A stretch of DNA of 35,782 nucleotides, taken from Pseudomonadota bacterium. Its GTDB lineage: Bacteria; Pseudomonadota; Gammaproteobacteria; Steroidobacterales; Woeseiaceae. Made by a program: the position numbers and the translations under genes. The notes beneath the pieces are model-generated. The model was given only the letters and a program-made list of their open reading frames with translations, had not been told where the DNA came from and searched no databases. Shown in pieces: positions 8,584 through 17,099 of the stretch. Location of the stretch: NCBI GenBank assembly GCA_022567295.1, contig JADFHE010000007.1:22481-58262 (forward strand), written 5' to 3'. How positions within the stretch are numbered: position 1 is the first letter of the stretch; each line of letters starts with the position of its first letter.

Positions 8584-9258
8584 ATGATTATGATGCCAGG
8601 TGGCCATTCAACATTAGCTGGTTCGCGGTCAGATCAACGCATACCCAAACTGCGGACACGCGGACGTGCAAATCGACAGAAGCTGCTAGCCGAGGCGCAG
8701 CGACTGATTGAGGAACTGGGTGGCCGGCCGATTCGGTTCAACGAAGTCTTCGAAGCGGCGGGTGTGTCGCGCGGATCGGCCTACAGAATTTACAATAGCA
8801 TCGACGATGTGATGCAGGACCTGGCCAGTTCCTGGCTCAATAATTTTGTCGCGTATGTAAACGACGCAGAACAAATTAGCCAGCCGGAGTCGTGGATGCA
8901 GGTTTCCGATCATCTGCTGGCGCGAGCGGCGGCGTTCTGGGTTGAGAAGGCCCAGACGCTGTGTAGTTTGCCGCGCGTTCGGTCGAACGCTCCCGAGAGC
9001 TACCGAGGGGCGGTAAAAGATCTGACAAAAGCTATTGCCGACACGTTCGATCGTTATTTTGTGATACCAGAAATTTCCGACTGGCCGTTGATTCTGGGCA
9101 TGTATACATCGCTCGGCGACACGATATTTGCTGACGCAGTGCGTCGCGACGGTTACATTTCCGAACAACGCCTGGCCGAAGCTCAGAAGATCTGCAGTAC
9201 CTACCTGGCTTTCCACTTACCAACCTCGCTTCAAGCCAGGGGCGGTCACTCTAAATAG
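8584..9258 (+). CDS. TetR/AcrR-family transcriptional regulator
   Basis: The product is about 224 aa from the ATG at 8584 (237 aa from 8545; the start is uncertain). After a short basic tail (LRTRGRANRQ) comes a TetR-type helix-turn-helix: LLAEAQRLIEELGG, then FNEVFEAAGVSRGSAYRIYNS, where the recognition helix VSRGSAYRIY stands in for the usual VSKGTLYHHF pattern. The C-terminal part is helical with no clear ligand signature. Divergence from the aminotransferase/kinase-lyase operon suggests it controls that operon in response to its substrate. It ends two bases before the convergent hydrolase gene. Confidence 0.85.
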   Translation: MIMMPGGHSTLAGSRSDQRIPKLRTRGRANRQKLLAEAQRLIEELGGRPIRFNEVFEAAGVSRGSAYRIYNSIDDVMQDLASSWLNNFVAYVNDAEQISQPESWMQVSDHLLARAAAFWVEKAQTLCSLPRVRSNAPESYRGAVKDLTKAIADTFDRYFVIPEISDWPLILGMYTSLGDTIFADAVRRDGYISEQRLAEAQKICSTYLAFHLPTSLQARGGHSK

Positions 9259-9260
9259 AT

Positions 9261-10202
9261 TCACCCGATGTTGTTGTTCGCTGGCAGCTGCTTTTCGATC
9301 CATTCCAGTACGTCGTCCGAAAATTCGTCACGATTGATCTCATTGAACATTTCGTGGCGGCCTTTGCGATATATTTTGACCGAGAGGCGGCTGTGTCCGG
9401 TTTGTGCATAGTGCATGGCCAGCTCGGCAATACCGTTCCCGCCGCCGACGGGATCATCAGCGCCGCCGGTTAGCAGAATAGGTAGGTCATGTCGTATCTG
9501 CTGCAGTGCCTGGTTAGTTGCAATCGTCCGTAGTCCGCCCATGAGATCGAGCCACAATCCGCAGCTGTATGGCCCGCCACAAAGCGGGTCGCGGACGTAA
9601 GCGTCGACCTCTGCGTCGTCGCGTGACAGCCAGTCGAAGTCAGTACGCGCAGGCGCGAACCGCTTATTGAAAGCGCCGAAGCCCAGCCGATCCAGCAACC
9701 CGCTCTTGCCACGAATCCCAATACGCCAGGCCTCGGCGCGGGCAAGGATCTGTCCGGGGATGAGTTTCGCTCGCGGCGGCCAGGTCGACGCGGACAGAAC
9801 GAGTGCTGTGAGGCGTTCGCTATGCCGCATTGAAAAGTGCTGCGCAATGTACGAGCCCATACTGTGGCCGAGTAACACGATCGGAATGCCGGCGTGCCGC
9901 TCGCGAATCATATCGTTAACACGCAGTCCGTCATCGATCAGGAGTTGCCAACCGTTGTCATCTGAGAAATATCCGAGCATCTCGCTGTGTGCCCCGTGAC
10001 CGCGGTGGTCATGTGCCACGACAGCCAAACTCCGCGCGACTGCCAAACGCGCAAACCGCTCGTACCGTCGATGATGTTCGCCGAGGCCATGGAATAGCTG
10101 GATCACACCGACAACAGGACCCCGGGGCCGCCAGTGCGATCCGTGAATCGTCTGCTGATCGGGTGTCGAAATCCCGATCGGCGCAACTTGCATCTCGGTC
10201 AT
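9261..10202 (-). CDS. Alpha/beta-hydrolase, monoacylglycerol lipase / lysophospholipase type
   Basis: The 313-aa serine hydrolase has a complete triad: nucleophile S114 in LLGHSMGSY, acid D249/D250 in LLTGGADDPVGG, and base H283 in YRKGRHEMF. The oxyanion region FHGLGEHHRRY (37-47) and VAHDHRGHG (62-70) are typical of the Hydrolase_4 (MGL/lysophospholipase L2) family, so the expected activity is hydrolysis of monoacyl lipids. There is no signal peptide, so it is probably cytoplasmic. A degraded partial paralogue lies at 4035-4505. It is divergent from a GST gene across about 40 bases. Confidence 0.92.
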   Translation of the reverse strand: MTEMQVAPIGISTPDQQTIHGSHWRPRGPVVGVIQLFHGLGEHHRRYERFARLAVARSLAVVAHDHRGHGAHSEMLGYFSDDNGWQLLIDDGLRVNDMIRERHAGIPIVLLGHSMGSYIAQHFSMRHSERLTALVLSASTWPPRAKLIPGQILARAEAWRIGIRGKSGLLDRLGFGAFNKRFAPARTDFDWLSRDDAEVDAYVRDPLCGGPYSCGLWLDLMGGLRTIATNQALQQIRHDLPILLTGGADDPVGGGNGIAELAMHYAQTGHSRLSVKIYRKGRHEMFNEINRDEFSDDVLEWIEKQLPANNNIG

Positions 10203-10244
10203 GCCGGTACCACGTAGCTAATGCTTCGCCTTATACTGCAAGAC

Positions 10245-10949
10245 ATGATTGATCTTTACTACTGGCCGACTCCGAACGGTCGCAAGATATCGATCATGCT
10301 CGAAGAGTGTGGTCTTCCCTACAATGTGATTCCGGTGAGCATCGGCGAAGGCGATCAGTTTGCGCCCGAGTTTCTGAAAATCGCGCCTAACAACCGCATG
10401 CCGGCGATCGTTGATCACGATACCGGCGTATCCGTTTTCGAAGGCGGTGCCATATTAATGTACCTCGCGGAAAAGGCGGGCGCTCTGCTACCCGACGATC
10501 AAGCCGAACGATATGACGTATTGCAGTGGTTATTCTGGCAGGCGGGCGGTCTTGGCCCGATGGCAGGACAGCTCAGTCATTTCGTCAATTACACGAGTGA
10601 AGACGTGCCCTACGCACATAAGCGATACGCGAACGAATACGACAGATTGTTCGCTGTAATGGACGTGCGCTTAAGAGATCGCAAGTTTCTTGCGCGCGAG
10701 TATTCCATTGCCGATATCGCCAGCTTCCCTTGGGTGATGCCCTATGAGCGCCTCGGTAACGACCTGGGCAAATTCAGCAATCTGCGGCGTTGGTTTGATG
10801 TATTAAAAGAGCGCCCGGCCGTTCGCAAAGGCGTTGATCTCGGCAGCGATTGGAAGACTGATGAGCGGCGCAGTGATGCGGCGAAATCTATTATGTTCGG
10901 CCAGAACTCGCAGACGGTATTCGATGCAGCGAACGCTCTGGACAAGTGA
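10245..10949 (+). CDS. Glutathione S-transferase family, YfcG/Nu-class-like
   Basis: The product is 234 aa from MIDLYYWPTPNGRK (ATG 10245; an in-frame ATG at 10221 adds eight residues). The N-terminus, IAPNNRMPAIVDHD, FEGGAILMYLAEK and LQWLFWQAGGLGPM follow E. coli YfcG closely. YfcG is a glutathione-dependent disulfide-bond reductase lacking a redox cysteine of its own. The thioredoxin fold covers residues 1-80 and the helical domain 85-210. Its TGA overlaps the GTG of the second GST gene (GTGA), so the two are translationally coupled. Confidence 0.9.
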   Translation: MIDLYYWPTPNGRKISIMLEECGLPYNVIPVSIGEGDQFAPEFLKIAPNNRMPAIVDHDTGVSVFEGGAILMYLAEKAGALLPDDQAERYDVLQWLFWQAGGLGPMAGQLSHFVNYTSEDVPYAHKRYANEYDRLFAVMDVRLRDRKFLAREYSIADIASFPWVMPYERLGNDLGKFSNLRRWFDVLKERPAVRKGVDLGSDWKTDERRSDAAKSIMFGQNSQTVFDAANALDK

Positions 10950-11575
10950 AATTCTACGATTGCAAGACCGCTCCCAGCCCCAGGCGGGTACGAATTTTCA
11001 TGGCCGAGAAGGGACTCGACATTGAAACGGTGCAGGTCGATCTTGCCGCGGGAGAGCAATTTGGCGACGCCTACCGGATGATTAACCCCGATTGCGTCGT
11101 GCCGGCGCTGCAACTGGACGACGGCAGCTGTCTCAGCGAGGTGCTGGCAATTTGTCATTATCTCGAGGCGCTGCACCCCGAGCCCGCGTTGCTGGGCAAC
11201 GAGGATGAAGAATGCGCCCGGATTCTCATGTGGAATACGAAGGTCGAACAACAGGGCTTATGGCCGATGGCCGATGCCTTTCGCAATACAGCGAAAGGAT
11301 TCGTCGATCGCGCGACGACAGGTCCCGTCGCATACCCGCAGATTCCCGCGCTCGCTGAGCGTGGTCGCAAGCGCGTGGAGCAGTTCTTTTACAGACTCGA
11401 CGGGCGACTGGCGGCAGTTGAATACATCGCCGGCGACAGTTATTCATTGGCCGATATATCTGCGATGGTTGTGGTGGACTTCGCGGACTGGATCAAAATG
11501 TCGCTGCCTGAGGATGCGCAGCATACCCGGCGCTGGTATGAGTCGGTATCAAGCCGTCCCAGTGCGGCCGCCTGA
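10946..11575 (+). CDS. Glutathione S-transferase family protein
   Basis: The 209-aa product starts at a GTG overlapping the stop of the preceding GST gene. The N-terminal thioredoxin-like half reads MKFYDCKTAPSPRRVRIFMA, with the cis-proline region CVVPALQLDDG and LSEVLAICHYLE (residues 55-75) forming the glutathione gamma-glutamyl site. The helical half contains YSLADISAMVVVDFADW, the conserved N-capping box region. It is divergent in sequence from its neighbour, so not a recent duplication. The substrate is unknown. Confidence 0.88.
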   Translation: MKFYDCKTAPSPRRVRIFMAEKGLDIETVQVDLAAGEQFGDAYRMINPDCVVPALQLDDGSCLSEVLAICHYLEALHPEPALLGNEDEECARILMWNTKVEQQGLWPMADAFRNTAKGFVDRATTGPVAYPQIPALAERGRKRVEQFFYRLDGRLAAVEYIAGDSYSLADISAMVVVDFADWIKMSLPEDAQHTRRWYESVSSRPSAAA

Positions 11576-12022
11576 GCGGTTGCTGCCGAGCGAGGTAAAA
11601 CCCAGGAACAGCAGCAACCCGAACTTCAGCAATTCAAGCGACGAGTATATTGCGTGTGCATAGGACTTCGGTGGTTCGACGCCATTGATAATCATCTGTG
11701 CCCGCTCTGCGAGCTCCGGTGTCAGCCATACGGATTGCGCGACAACGATGAGGGCCAGAACGCCGCAGTAAGACCACAACCTGACGGCGTGTCCTGAAGC
11801 CCGAACAACAATCAGCATGATCACCAGCGCAATGAGTTCTGCTTTATTCAGAGCAGCGAAAACGCCGCGTCCGACATCCAGCGCAATTGGGCGCGTAATG
11901 GTCGCTGCGGAGAAGCGCGCCGGTGTCTCGATGACTGCAATGCCCATGTTCATTCCGGCCCAGAGGAAACAAACCCATGCAGGATTCGACAGAGCATTGC
12001 GAAATCGGTTCATCACGGCCAT
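11549..12022 (-). CDS. Small integral membrane protein, unknown function
   Basis: About 157 aa from ATG 12022 (ATG 12013 is also possible; the longer frame to 12085 would run into the divergent CtlX-like gene). Four hydrophobic segments are visible: ALSNPAWVCFLWAGMNMGIAVI, AELIALVIMLIVV, SYCGVLALIVVAQSVWL, and LLKFGLLLFLGFTSL. A loop with RFSAATITRPIALDVGRGVF is distinctive and looks conserved, but I cannot assign a family. It overlaps the end of the second GST gene by 27 bases, tail to tail. The two divergent start codons are only ten bases apart. Confidence 0.7.
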   Translation of the reverse strand: MAVMNRFRNALSNPAWVCFLWAGMNMGIAVIETPARFSAATITRPIALDVGRGVFAALNKAELIALVIMLIVVRASGHAVRLWSYCGVLALIVVAQSVWLTPELAERAQMIINGVEPPKSYAHAIYSSLELLKFGLLLFLGFTSLGSNRSGGRTGTA

Positions 12023-12032
12023 ATAATGCACG

Positions 12033-12968
12033 ATGTCCACGCCGGAATCACAACTAGCATCCGCAGTCCTGATGATCCGTCCCACACGATTCGAGAGTAA
12101 TCCGATGACGGCCCAGTCGAATCTTTTTCAGGGTCGATCGACCGCTACGCCGGAAGAACAACAGAAAGCAGCCCTGCACGAGTTTGACGCGCTCGTCGAC
12201 GTGTTACGCGCCGCAGAAATAAATGTTGTCGTTATCGATGATACGCCGGATCCGCATACGCCCGACTCGATATTCCCAAATAACTGGGTGAGTTTTCACG
12301 GCGACGGTCGCGTTGTGCTGTATCCGATGGAAGCACCCAACAGGCGCACGGAACGGCGCGCCGATATTATTGAAAAACTCAACGACGAATTGGGATTCCA
12401 GATCACAGAAGTTCTGGATTTGAGTGGGCACGAAGAATCCGGGCATTACCTGGAGGGCACGGGTAGCATGGTTCTCGATCGTGCCAATAAAGTTGCTTAC
12501 GCGTGCCTGTCATCGCGCACGCAGCTCGATCCGCTTGGGGACTTCGCGCAACGAATGGATTACGACGTTATCGCATTCGACGCCGTGGATCGCAACGGCG
12601 TGCCGATCTACCACACCAATGTCTTAATGAATGTTGGCGAGACCGTGGCCGTCATTTGCGACGCAGCGATCGTGCGCGAAGAGCAACGTGCTGCCGTGCT
12701 GGCGCGGCTCAAAGAGACGGGTCACGAGCTTGTGAGTCTCAGCTATGATCAACTGGACGCGTTCGCGGGCAACATGCTGGAGCTTAGAAATGCGAGCGGG
12801 GAGCGAGTTGTGGCGATGTCCAGTCAGGCTTGGGACTCGTTGAACATGGCGCAACGCGAGACGCTGCACGCCAACGGCAAAGTCGTTAGTTGCCCGATAG
12901 ACAACATAGAGCGATCGGCCGGTGGCAGCGTCCGCTGCATGCTGGCGGAGATACACCTGCCGCATTAA
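12033..12968 (+). CDS. ctlX: CtlX-like citrulline/arginine-type hydrolase (amidinotransferase superfamily)
   Basis: The 311-aa product has the superfamily's five-bladed propeller motifs: SIFPNNWVSFH (79-89), GHYLEGTGSMVLDR (137-150), YHTNVLMNVG with H194, and catalytic C302 in GGSVRCMLAEIHLP. This pattern is that of CtlX, the citrulline-utilisation hydrolase, an arginine-deiminase relative. Its stop overlaps the ATG of the SPFH pseudogene (TAATG), and a DDAH-like enzyme follows, so the locus was probably one operon handling guanidino or ureido amino acids. The precise substrate is inferred from family only. Confidence 0.85.
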   Translation: MSTPESQLASAVLMIRPTRFESNPMTAQSNLFQGRSTATPEEQQKAALHEFDALVDVLRAAEINVVVIDDTPDPHTPDSIFPNNWVSFHGDGRVVLYPMEAPNRRTERRADIIEKLNDELGFQITEVLDLSGHEESGHYLEGTGSMVLDRANKVAYACLSSRTQLDPLGDFAQRMDYDVIAFDAVDRNGVPIYHTNVLMNVGETVAVICDAAIVREEQRAAVLARLKETGHELVSLSYDQLDAFAGNMLELRNASGERVVAMSSQAWDSLNMAQRETLHANGKVVSCPIDNIERSAGGSVRCMLAEIHLPH

Positions 12969-13489
12969 TGGTAGCCCCACCGCTCAACGCAGTTTCGTCG
13001 TCTACAGTGTTGGCGCAGTATTTCTGCTATTCATTGGTCTGCAGTTCGTCAAGACCATCCCTCCCGGACGCGTTGGCGTCGCTACGCTATTTGGTAGCGT
13101 AGTGACCACAGGATACAATCAGGGAATTCATATTCCGGTCAATCCGTTGTATCGCTGGACTATGTATGATGCGCGGCAAAAGACACACTTAGAGACAGCC
13201 AACGTTCCGAGCCAGGATCAACTGCAAACCAAGCTCGATGTCAGCGTGCAATATTGTATTGATGGAACGATGGCATCCAGGATTCTGGAACAAACCGGCA
13301 ATGCGCAAGCCTTTGAAATCGCTCAAATCAATAATGCGATTTCGAGTAATCCGGCGTATATTCAACTGCAGTCACTCGAGGCGTTAAAAGCCATCTCCAA
13401 GGACCCGGCGAGCAAGGTGTATTTCCTTTGACGGTTCGAGCCCGAAGCCGTTACCGCGGATGCACCTGGGGGACCTGCAGGGTCCTTAA
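12968..13489 (+). pseudogene. SPFH/prohibitin-family membrane protein, degraded
   Basis: Three lesions are visible. (1) The natural ATG (12968, overlapping the CtlX-like stop) reads MVAPPLNA and then needs a frameshift near 12990 to enter FVVYSVGAVFLLFIGLQFVK, the membrane anchor. (2) After the SPFH core start (TIPPGRVGVATLFG to RILEQTGNA) the frame jumps to AQAFEIAQINNAISSNPAYI, which in relatives lies far downstream; roughly a hundred or more codons are gone. (3) After SKVYFL a one-base loss creates TGA, while the next frame continues as SSPKPLPRMHLGD to TAA at 13487. The gene cannot make the normal membrane scaffold protein. Confidence 0.85.
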
Positions 13490-13572
13490 CGCCAGGACTC
13501 ATCGACATCATATTGCGGGACGGGAATCGGGTAACCGGTACCCGTCTTGCTATTAAGGGAAATATAAGACCC

Positions 13573-14400
13573 ATGGCAGCGAGCAAACACAGAATCCTGA
13601 TGTGTCCGCCCGATTTCTTCACGGTGGAGTACGTGATCAACCCCTGGATGGCGGGACAAGAAGATTCGCTGAGTCTCGAGCGTGCGCAACACCAGTGGCA
13701 AGTATTGCGCGACAAGCTGTCCGAGTATGCCGACATCGTGACGATGGATGCGCAACCGGAATTGCCGGACATGGTGTTCACGGCGAATGCCGGCGTCGTC
13801 TACGGCGACAAGGCGATTGCGAGTCATTTCATGCCTCACGAACGGCGGCCCGAAGAGCAACACTTTAAGAAGTGGTTCAGTGACAACGGTTTCCAGTTGC
13901 TCGACCTGGATGAGAAAATTGGTTTTGAAGGAGCTGGAGACTGTCTCGTTGATCGCGGCGGTCCGTGGCTTTGGACTGGCCATGGTTTTCGTACTGAGAT
14001 CGAAGCACATGCTGAGATTCGCACGTTTTTTGATACCGAAGTGGTTTCGATTCGATTGACCGACGAGCGCTTTTATCACATCGATACTTGTTTCTGTCCG
14101 CTTGAGGACGGTTTCCTGATGTACCATCCGCCCGCGTTCGACTACGAATCGCGCATGGCGATTGAGAGTCGCGTGCCACCGCATAAGCGGATCGTCGTCG
14201 ATACTGCTGATGCCGGTAATTTCGCGTGCAACGCTGTGAATATCGATGATCAGGTCATTCTGAATAAAGCGTCCGATCCGTTGCGGTCCCGGTTGATGCT
14301 CGCTGGATTCAACGTGCACGAAGTCGAATTGTCTGAATTCCTGAAAGCCGGTGGCTCGGCCAAGTGTCTGACGCTTAAATTAACTGAACCCGTCCGTTAA
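13573..14400 (+). CDS. Amidinotransferase-superfamily hydrolase, dimethylargininase (DDAH)-like
   Basis: 275 aa from ATG 13573, preceded by AAGGGAAATAT; the frame is open from 13513 but the shorter start matches the fold's first strand (KHRILMCPPDFF). Motifs: PDMVFTANAGVV (65-76), GFEGAGDCLVD (117-127), H169 in YHIDTCFCPLEDG, and C265 in GGSAKCLTLKL. These fit the DDAH/arginine-deiminase-related group, which cleaves methylated arginines or arginine to citrulline. With the CtlX-like gene it makes two different guanidine/ureido-cleaving enzymes within 2.4 kb. Ornithine-forming or amidinotransferase activity cannot be excluded. Confidence 0.85.
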   Translation: MAASKHRILMCPPDFFTVEYVINPWMAGQEDSLSLERAQHQWQVLRDKLSEYADIVTMDAQPELPDMVFTANAGVVYGDKAIASHFMPHERRPEEQHFKKWFSDNGFQLLDLDEKIGFEGAGDCLVDRGGPWLWTGHGFRTEIEAHAEIRTFFDTEVVSIRLTDERFYHIDTCFCPLEDGFLMYHPPAFDYESRMAIESRVPPHKRIVVDTADAGNFACNAVNIDDQVILNKASDPLRSRLMLAGFNVHEVELSEFLKAGGSAKCLTLKLTEPVR

Positions 14401-14409
14401 TTGACGATA

Positions 14410-16221
14410 ATGAGCGATGCGCACCAATACAGTATTCGGCCGATGGATCCCGCCGCCCATCTGTTTGAGGTGCGGCTAACCGTCACCAGTCCGGACGCAG
14501 CGGGTCAGGTTTTCGCGATGCCGGCCTGGATACCCGGCAGCTACATGATTCGCGATTACGCCCGCCATGTTGTCGCTATCCGCGCTGAGGCAGGCGGTGT
14601 GGGGGTTGCGGTATCCAAGCTCGACAATAATCGCTGGCGCACCGATCCTACCGATCGCGCGATCACGTTGGTACTCGAGATATACGCGCATGACGACAGT
14701 GTTCGCGGCGCGCATCTCGATAATACCCATGCTTACTTTAATGGCCCTTGCGTATTTCCGGCTGTCGCCGGGCAGGAAGACATTGCGTGCAATATCGAAA
14801 TCGCGGCTGCCGATACACCCGAGGCAAAAAACTGGCGAGTAGCCACGTCGATGAACAGGGATGGCGCGGATCGGTATGGATTCGGTGCTTACATTGCAGA
14901 CGACTATGCCGAATTGATCGATCATCCGGTGGAAATCGGCAACCTGTCGATCGGGGAATTCGAGGCGGGCGGCATTCCTCACATCATCGCAATTCGCGGC
15001 AATATTCGAGCCGATATGGCGCGCCTGTGCCATGACCTGCAGACACTGTGCACGTATCATCTGAGCAGGCTTGGCGCACCGCGTGATCTGGATCGTTACG
15101 TGTTCTTGTTGCATGCTCCAGGCACTGGCTATGGCGGCCTGGAACATCGTTGGTCGTCAAGCCTGGTGTCCGACCGGGACAGTCTTCCGATTCGTGGTGA
15201 CCATGGGGTGTCGACTGAGTACCGCACCTTACTGGGCCTGGTGAGTCACGAGTATTTTCATCTCTGGAACGTTAAGCGGATGAAGCCAGAGGTGTTCACG
15301 CCCTATGACCTGTCGCAGGAATCGCATACGGAACTGTTGTGGGTATTCGAGGGCATAACATCCTATTACGACGATTTGGCACTGGTACGTTCCGGACTCA
15401 TTTCCGGCTCGGAGTACCTCGAATTACTGGGCCAGAAAATTACGCGGGTCATTCGTGGCGAGGGTCGTCGCCGACAGAGCGTTGCAGAATCCAGTTTCGA
15501 CGCTTGGACTAAGTTCTACAAACAAGACGCCAATGCCGGAAACGCAATTGTCAGTTACTACGCGAAAGGATCCTTGATCGCTCTGGCTTTGGACATGAAG
15601 CTCCGCGTCGAGACGGAAGGTCGCGTTTCACTGGATAACGTCATGCGCGCCAGTTGGGAGAAATGGGGCGAGACCGGTGAGGGTATGCCCGAGGGTGGGT
15701 TCGAAGCAGTCAGCTCGGAAGTGTCGGGCCTCGATCTTGGCGATTTCTTCGATGCCGCCGTTCGAGGAACTGGCGAGTTGGCATTGGAACAACTGTTGCA
15801 TGACCACGGCGTGGATTACTGCCTGCGCAAATCGCAAGGCCGCAAGGACAAGGGCGGCGACAGCGTTGGCGATGACAAATTGCCGGCGGTCTGGCTGGGC
15901 GCTAATCTTGTGATGTGCGGCGGTAAGCCTGTTTTCGCTAATCTCACCAACGGTGGCCCGGCAGAGCGCGCCGGAATTTCGCCTGGGGATGAGCTCGTTG
16001 CTCTCGACGGTGTGCGCGCGAACGTTTCCGGCAGTGATTCACGCATTCGTCGCTATCGACCGGGCGACAAATCGGAGCTGACGGTGTTTCGCGGCGATGA
16101 GTTACTGACGATGAAACTGACATGGGCCGAAGCGCCTGCGGATACCTGTTACCTGCAGAATGATGACGACGCTGACACCGATGCGGCCGAGCGTCGCGAT
16201 ATCTGGCTGAGCACTCAGTGA
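14410..16221 (+). CDS. M61 family peptidase (glycyl-aminopeptidase type) with PDZ domain
   Basis: About 603 aa from ATG 14410, nine bases after the DDAH-like stop (a TTG at 14401 is also in frame). The N-terminal beta domain begins with YSIRPMDPAAHLFEVRL and includes PAWIPGSYMIRDYARHV, a hallmark of M61 peptidases. The zinc site is HEYFH (280-284) in LVSHEYFHLWNVKRMKP, with the third ligand glutamate at 314 in WVFEGITSYY. GGLEHRWSS precedes it. Residues 495-590 form a PDZ-like module (GPAERAGISPGDELVALDG). No signal peptide is seen. M61 enzymes release N-terminal residues, typically glycine. Its TGA overlaps the GTG of the next gene. Confidence 0.92.
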   Translation: MSDAHQYSIRPMDPAAHLFEVRLTVTSPDAAGQVFAMPAWIPGSYMIRDYARHVVAIRAEAGGVGVAVSKLDNNRWRTDPTDRAITLVLEIYAHDDSVRGAHLDNTHAYFNGPCVFPAVAGQEDIACNIEIAAADTPEAKNWRVATSMNRDGADRYGFGAYIADDYAELIDHPVEIGNLSIGEFEAGGIPHIIAIRGNIRADMARLCHDLQTLCTYHLSRLGAPRDLDRYVFLLHAPGTGYGGLEHRWSSSLVSDRDSLPIRGDHGVSTEYRTLLGLVSHEYFHLWNVKRMKPEVFTPYDLSQESHTELLWVFEGITSYYDDLALVRSGLISGSEYLELLGQKITRVIRGEGRRRQSVAESSFDAWTKFYKQDANAGNAIVSYYAKGSLIALALDMKLRVETEGRVSLDNVMRASWEKWGETGEGMPEGGFEAVSSEVSGLDLGDFFDAAVRGTGELALEQLLHDHGVDYCLRKSQGRKDKGGDSVGDDKLPAVWLGANLVMCGGKPVFANLTNGGPAERAGISPGDELVALDGVRANVSGSDSRIRRYRPGDKSELTVFRGDELLTMKLTWAEAPADTCYLQNDDDADTDAAERRDIWLSTQ

Positions 16222-17099
16222 CATTGTTAGAAAGCCCCCGGCTACGCCTGTTCATCGGTGCGGCATTGATCAGCCTGTCGCCAGTCTGGGTGCGCCTGGT
16301 TGACGTGTCACCGTCGACGAGCGCCTTTTATAGAGTGCTGTTTGGCGGTGCCGCATTGGTCATCTACTTACTCGTCACTCGCAGGCGATTGCACCTGTCG
16401 ACGCGTGCCTGGTGGCTACTGATTGTTGCGTCAGTGTTTTTCACACTCGATCTCTGGTTCTGGCATCGCAGCATTCTATACGTCGGTCCCGGTCTGGCCA
16501 CGCTGCTGGCAAACTTCCAGGTCTTCATCATGATGATCGCGGGCTTCGTCCTGTTGCGACAAATTCCACGCGCGCCGCAGTTGCTTGCCGTCCCGATGGC
16601 ACTGTTTGGCCTCGCTCTGATCGTCGGGTTCGACTGGAGCGGGCTGGCGGACGACTATCAGCTCGGTGTGATCTTTGGATTGCTAACAGCCGTTGTCTAT
16701 GCCGGCTACCTGTTGAGTTTGCGCCAGGCGCGCGCGGGATCGCGGTACCGGGTGCCAACGCGTGAAATGGCCGTCGTATCGGTTATTACTGCGCTAATGC
16801 TGGCCGTGGCAATCTTCGCGGACCGAGAGTCGCTGACCATTCCGACCTACGAAGACCTGGGATGGCTGGTGGCCTACGGCGTATTGTCACATTGCTTAGG
16901 TTGGCTGTTCATCGCGAGCAGCTTGTCCGAGGTCACGGCAGTAGAAACGGGGCTGGCACTGTTGTTGCAACCGACGTTGAGCTTTGCCTGGGATGTGCTG
17001 TTTTTTGACCGGCCGATGACAGCGATCGAATTGACGGGTGCCGGCATCGCGCTGGTCGCAATTTATCTTGGCTCCCGGCCCGCGTCACAGCAAATCTAG
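16218..17099 (+). CDS. EamA/DMT-family transporter
   Basis: The 293-aa membrane protein starts at a GTG overlapping the preceding stop (GTGA). About ten hydrophobic segments in two EamA repeats are visible. Repeat one starts with FIGAALISLSPVWVRLVDVSP and has STSAFYRVLFGGAALVIYLL; repeat two starts near GVIFGLLTAVVYAGYLLSLRQAR. The family exports or exchanges metabolites such as amino acids. Following an M61 peptidase, export of amino acids released by peptide cleavage is conceivable (inference). Its last 15 bases overlap the convergent lipid-kinase gene. Confidence 0.9.
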   Translation: MTLLESPRLRLFIGAALISLSPVWVRLVDVSPSTSAFYRVLFGGAALVIYLLVTRRRLHLSTRAWWLLIVASVFFTLDLWFWHRSILYVGPGLATLLANFQVFIMMIAGFVLLRQIPRAPQLLAVPMALFGLALIVGFDWSGLADDYQLGVIFGLLTAVVYAGYLLSLRQARAGSRYRVPTREMAVVSVITALMLAVAIFADRESLTIPTYEDLGWLVAYGVLSHCLGWLFIASSLSEVTAVETGLALLLQPTLSFAWDVLFFDRPMTAIELTGAGIALVAIYLGSRPASQQI

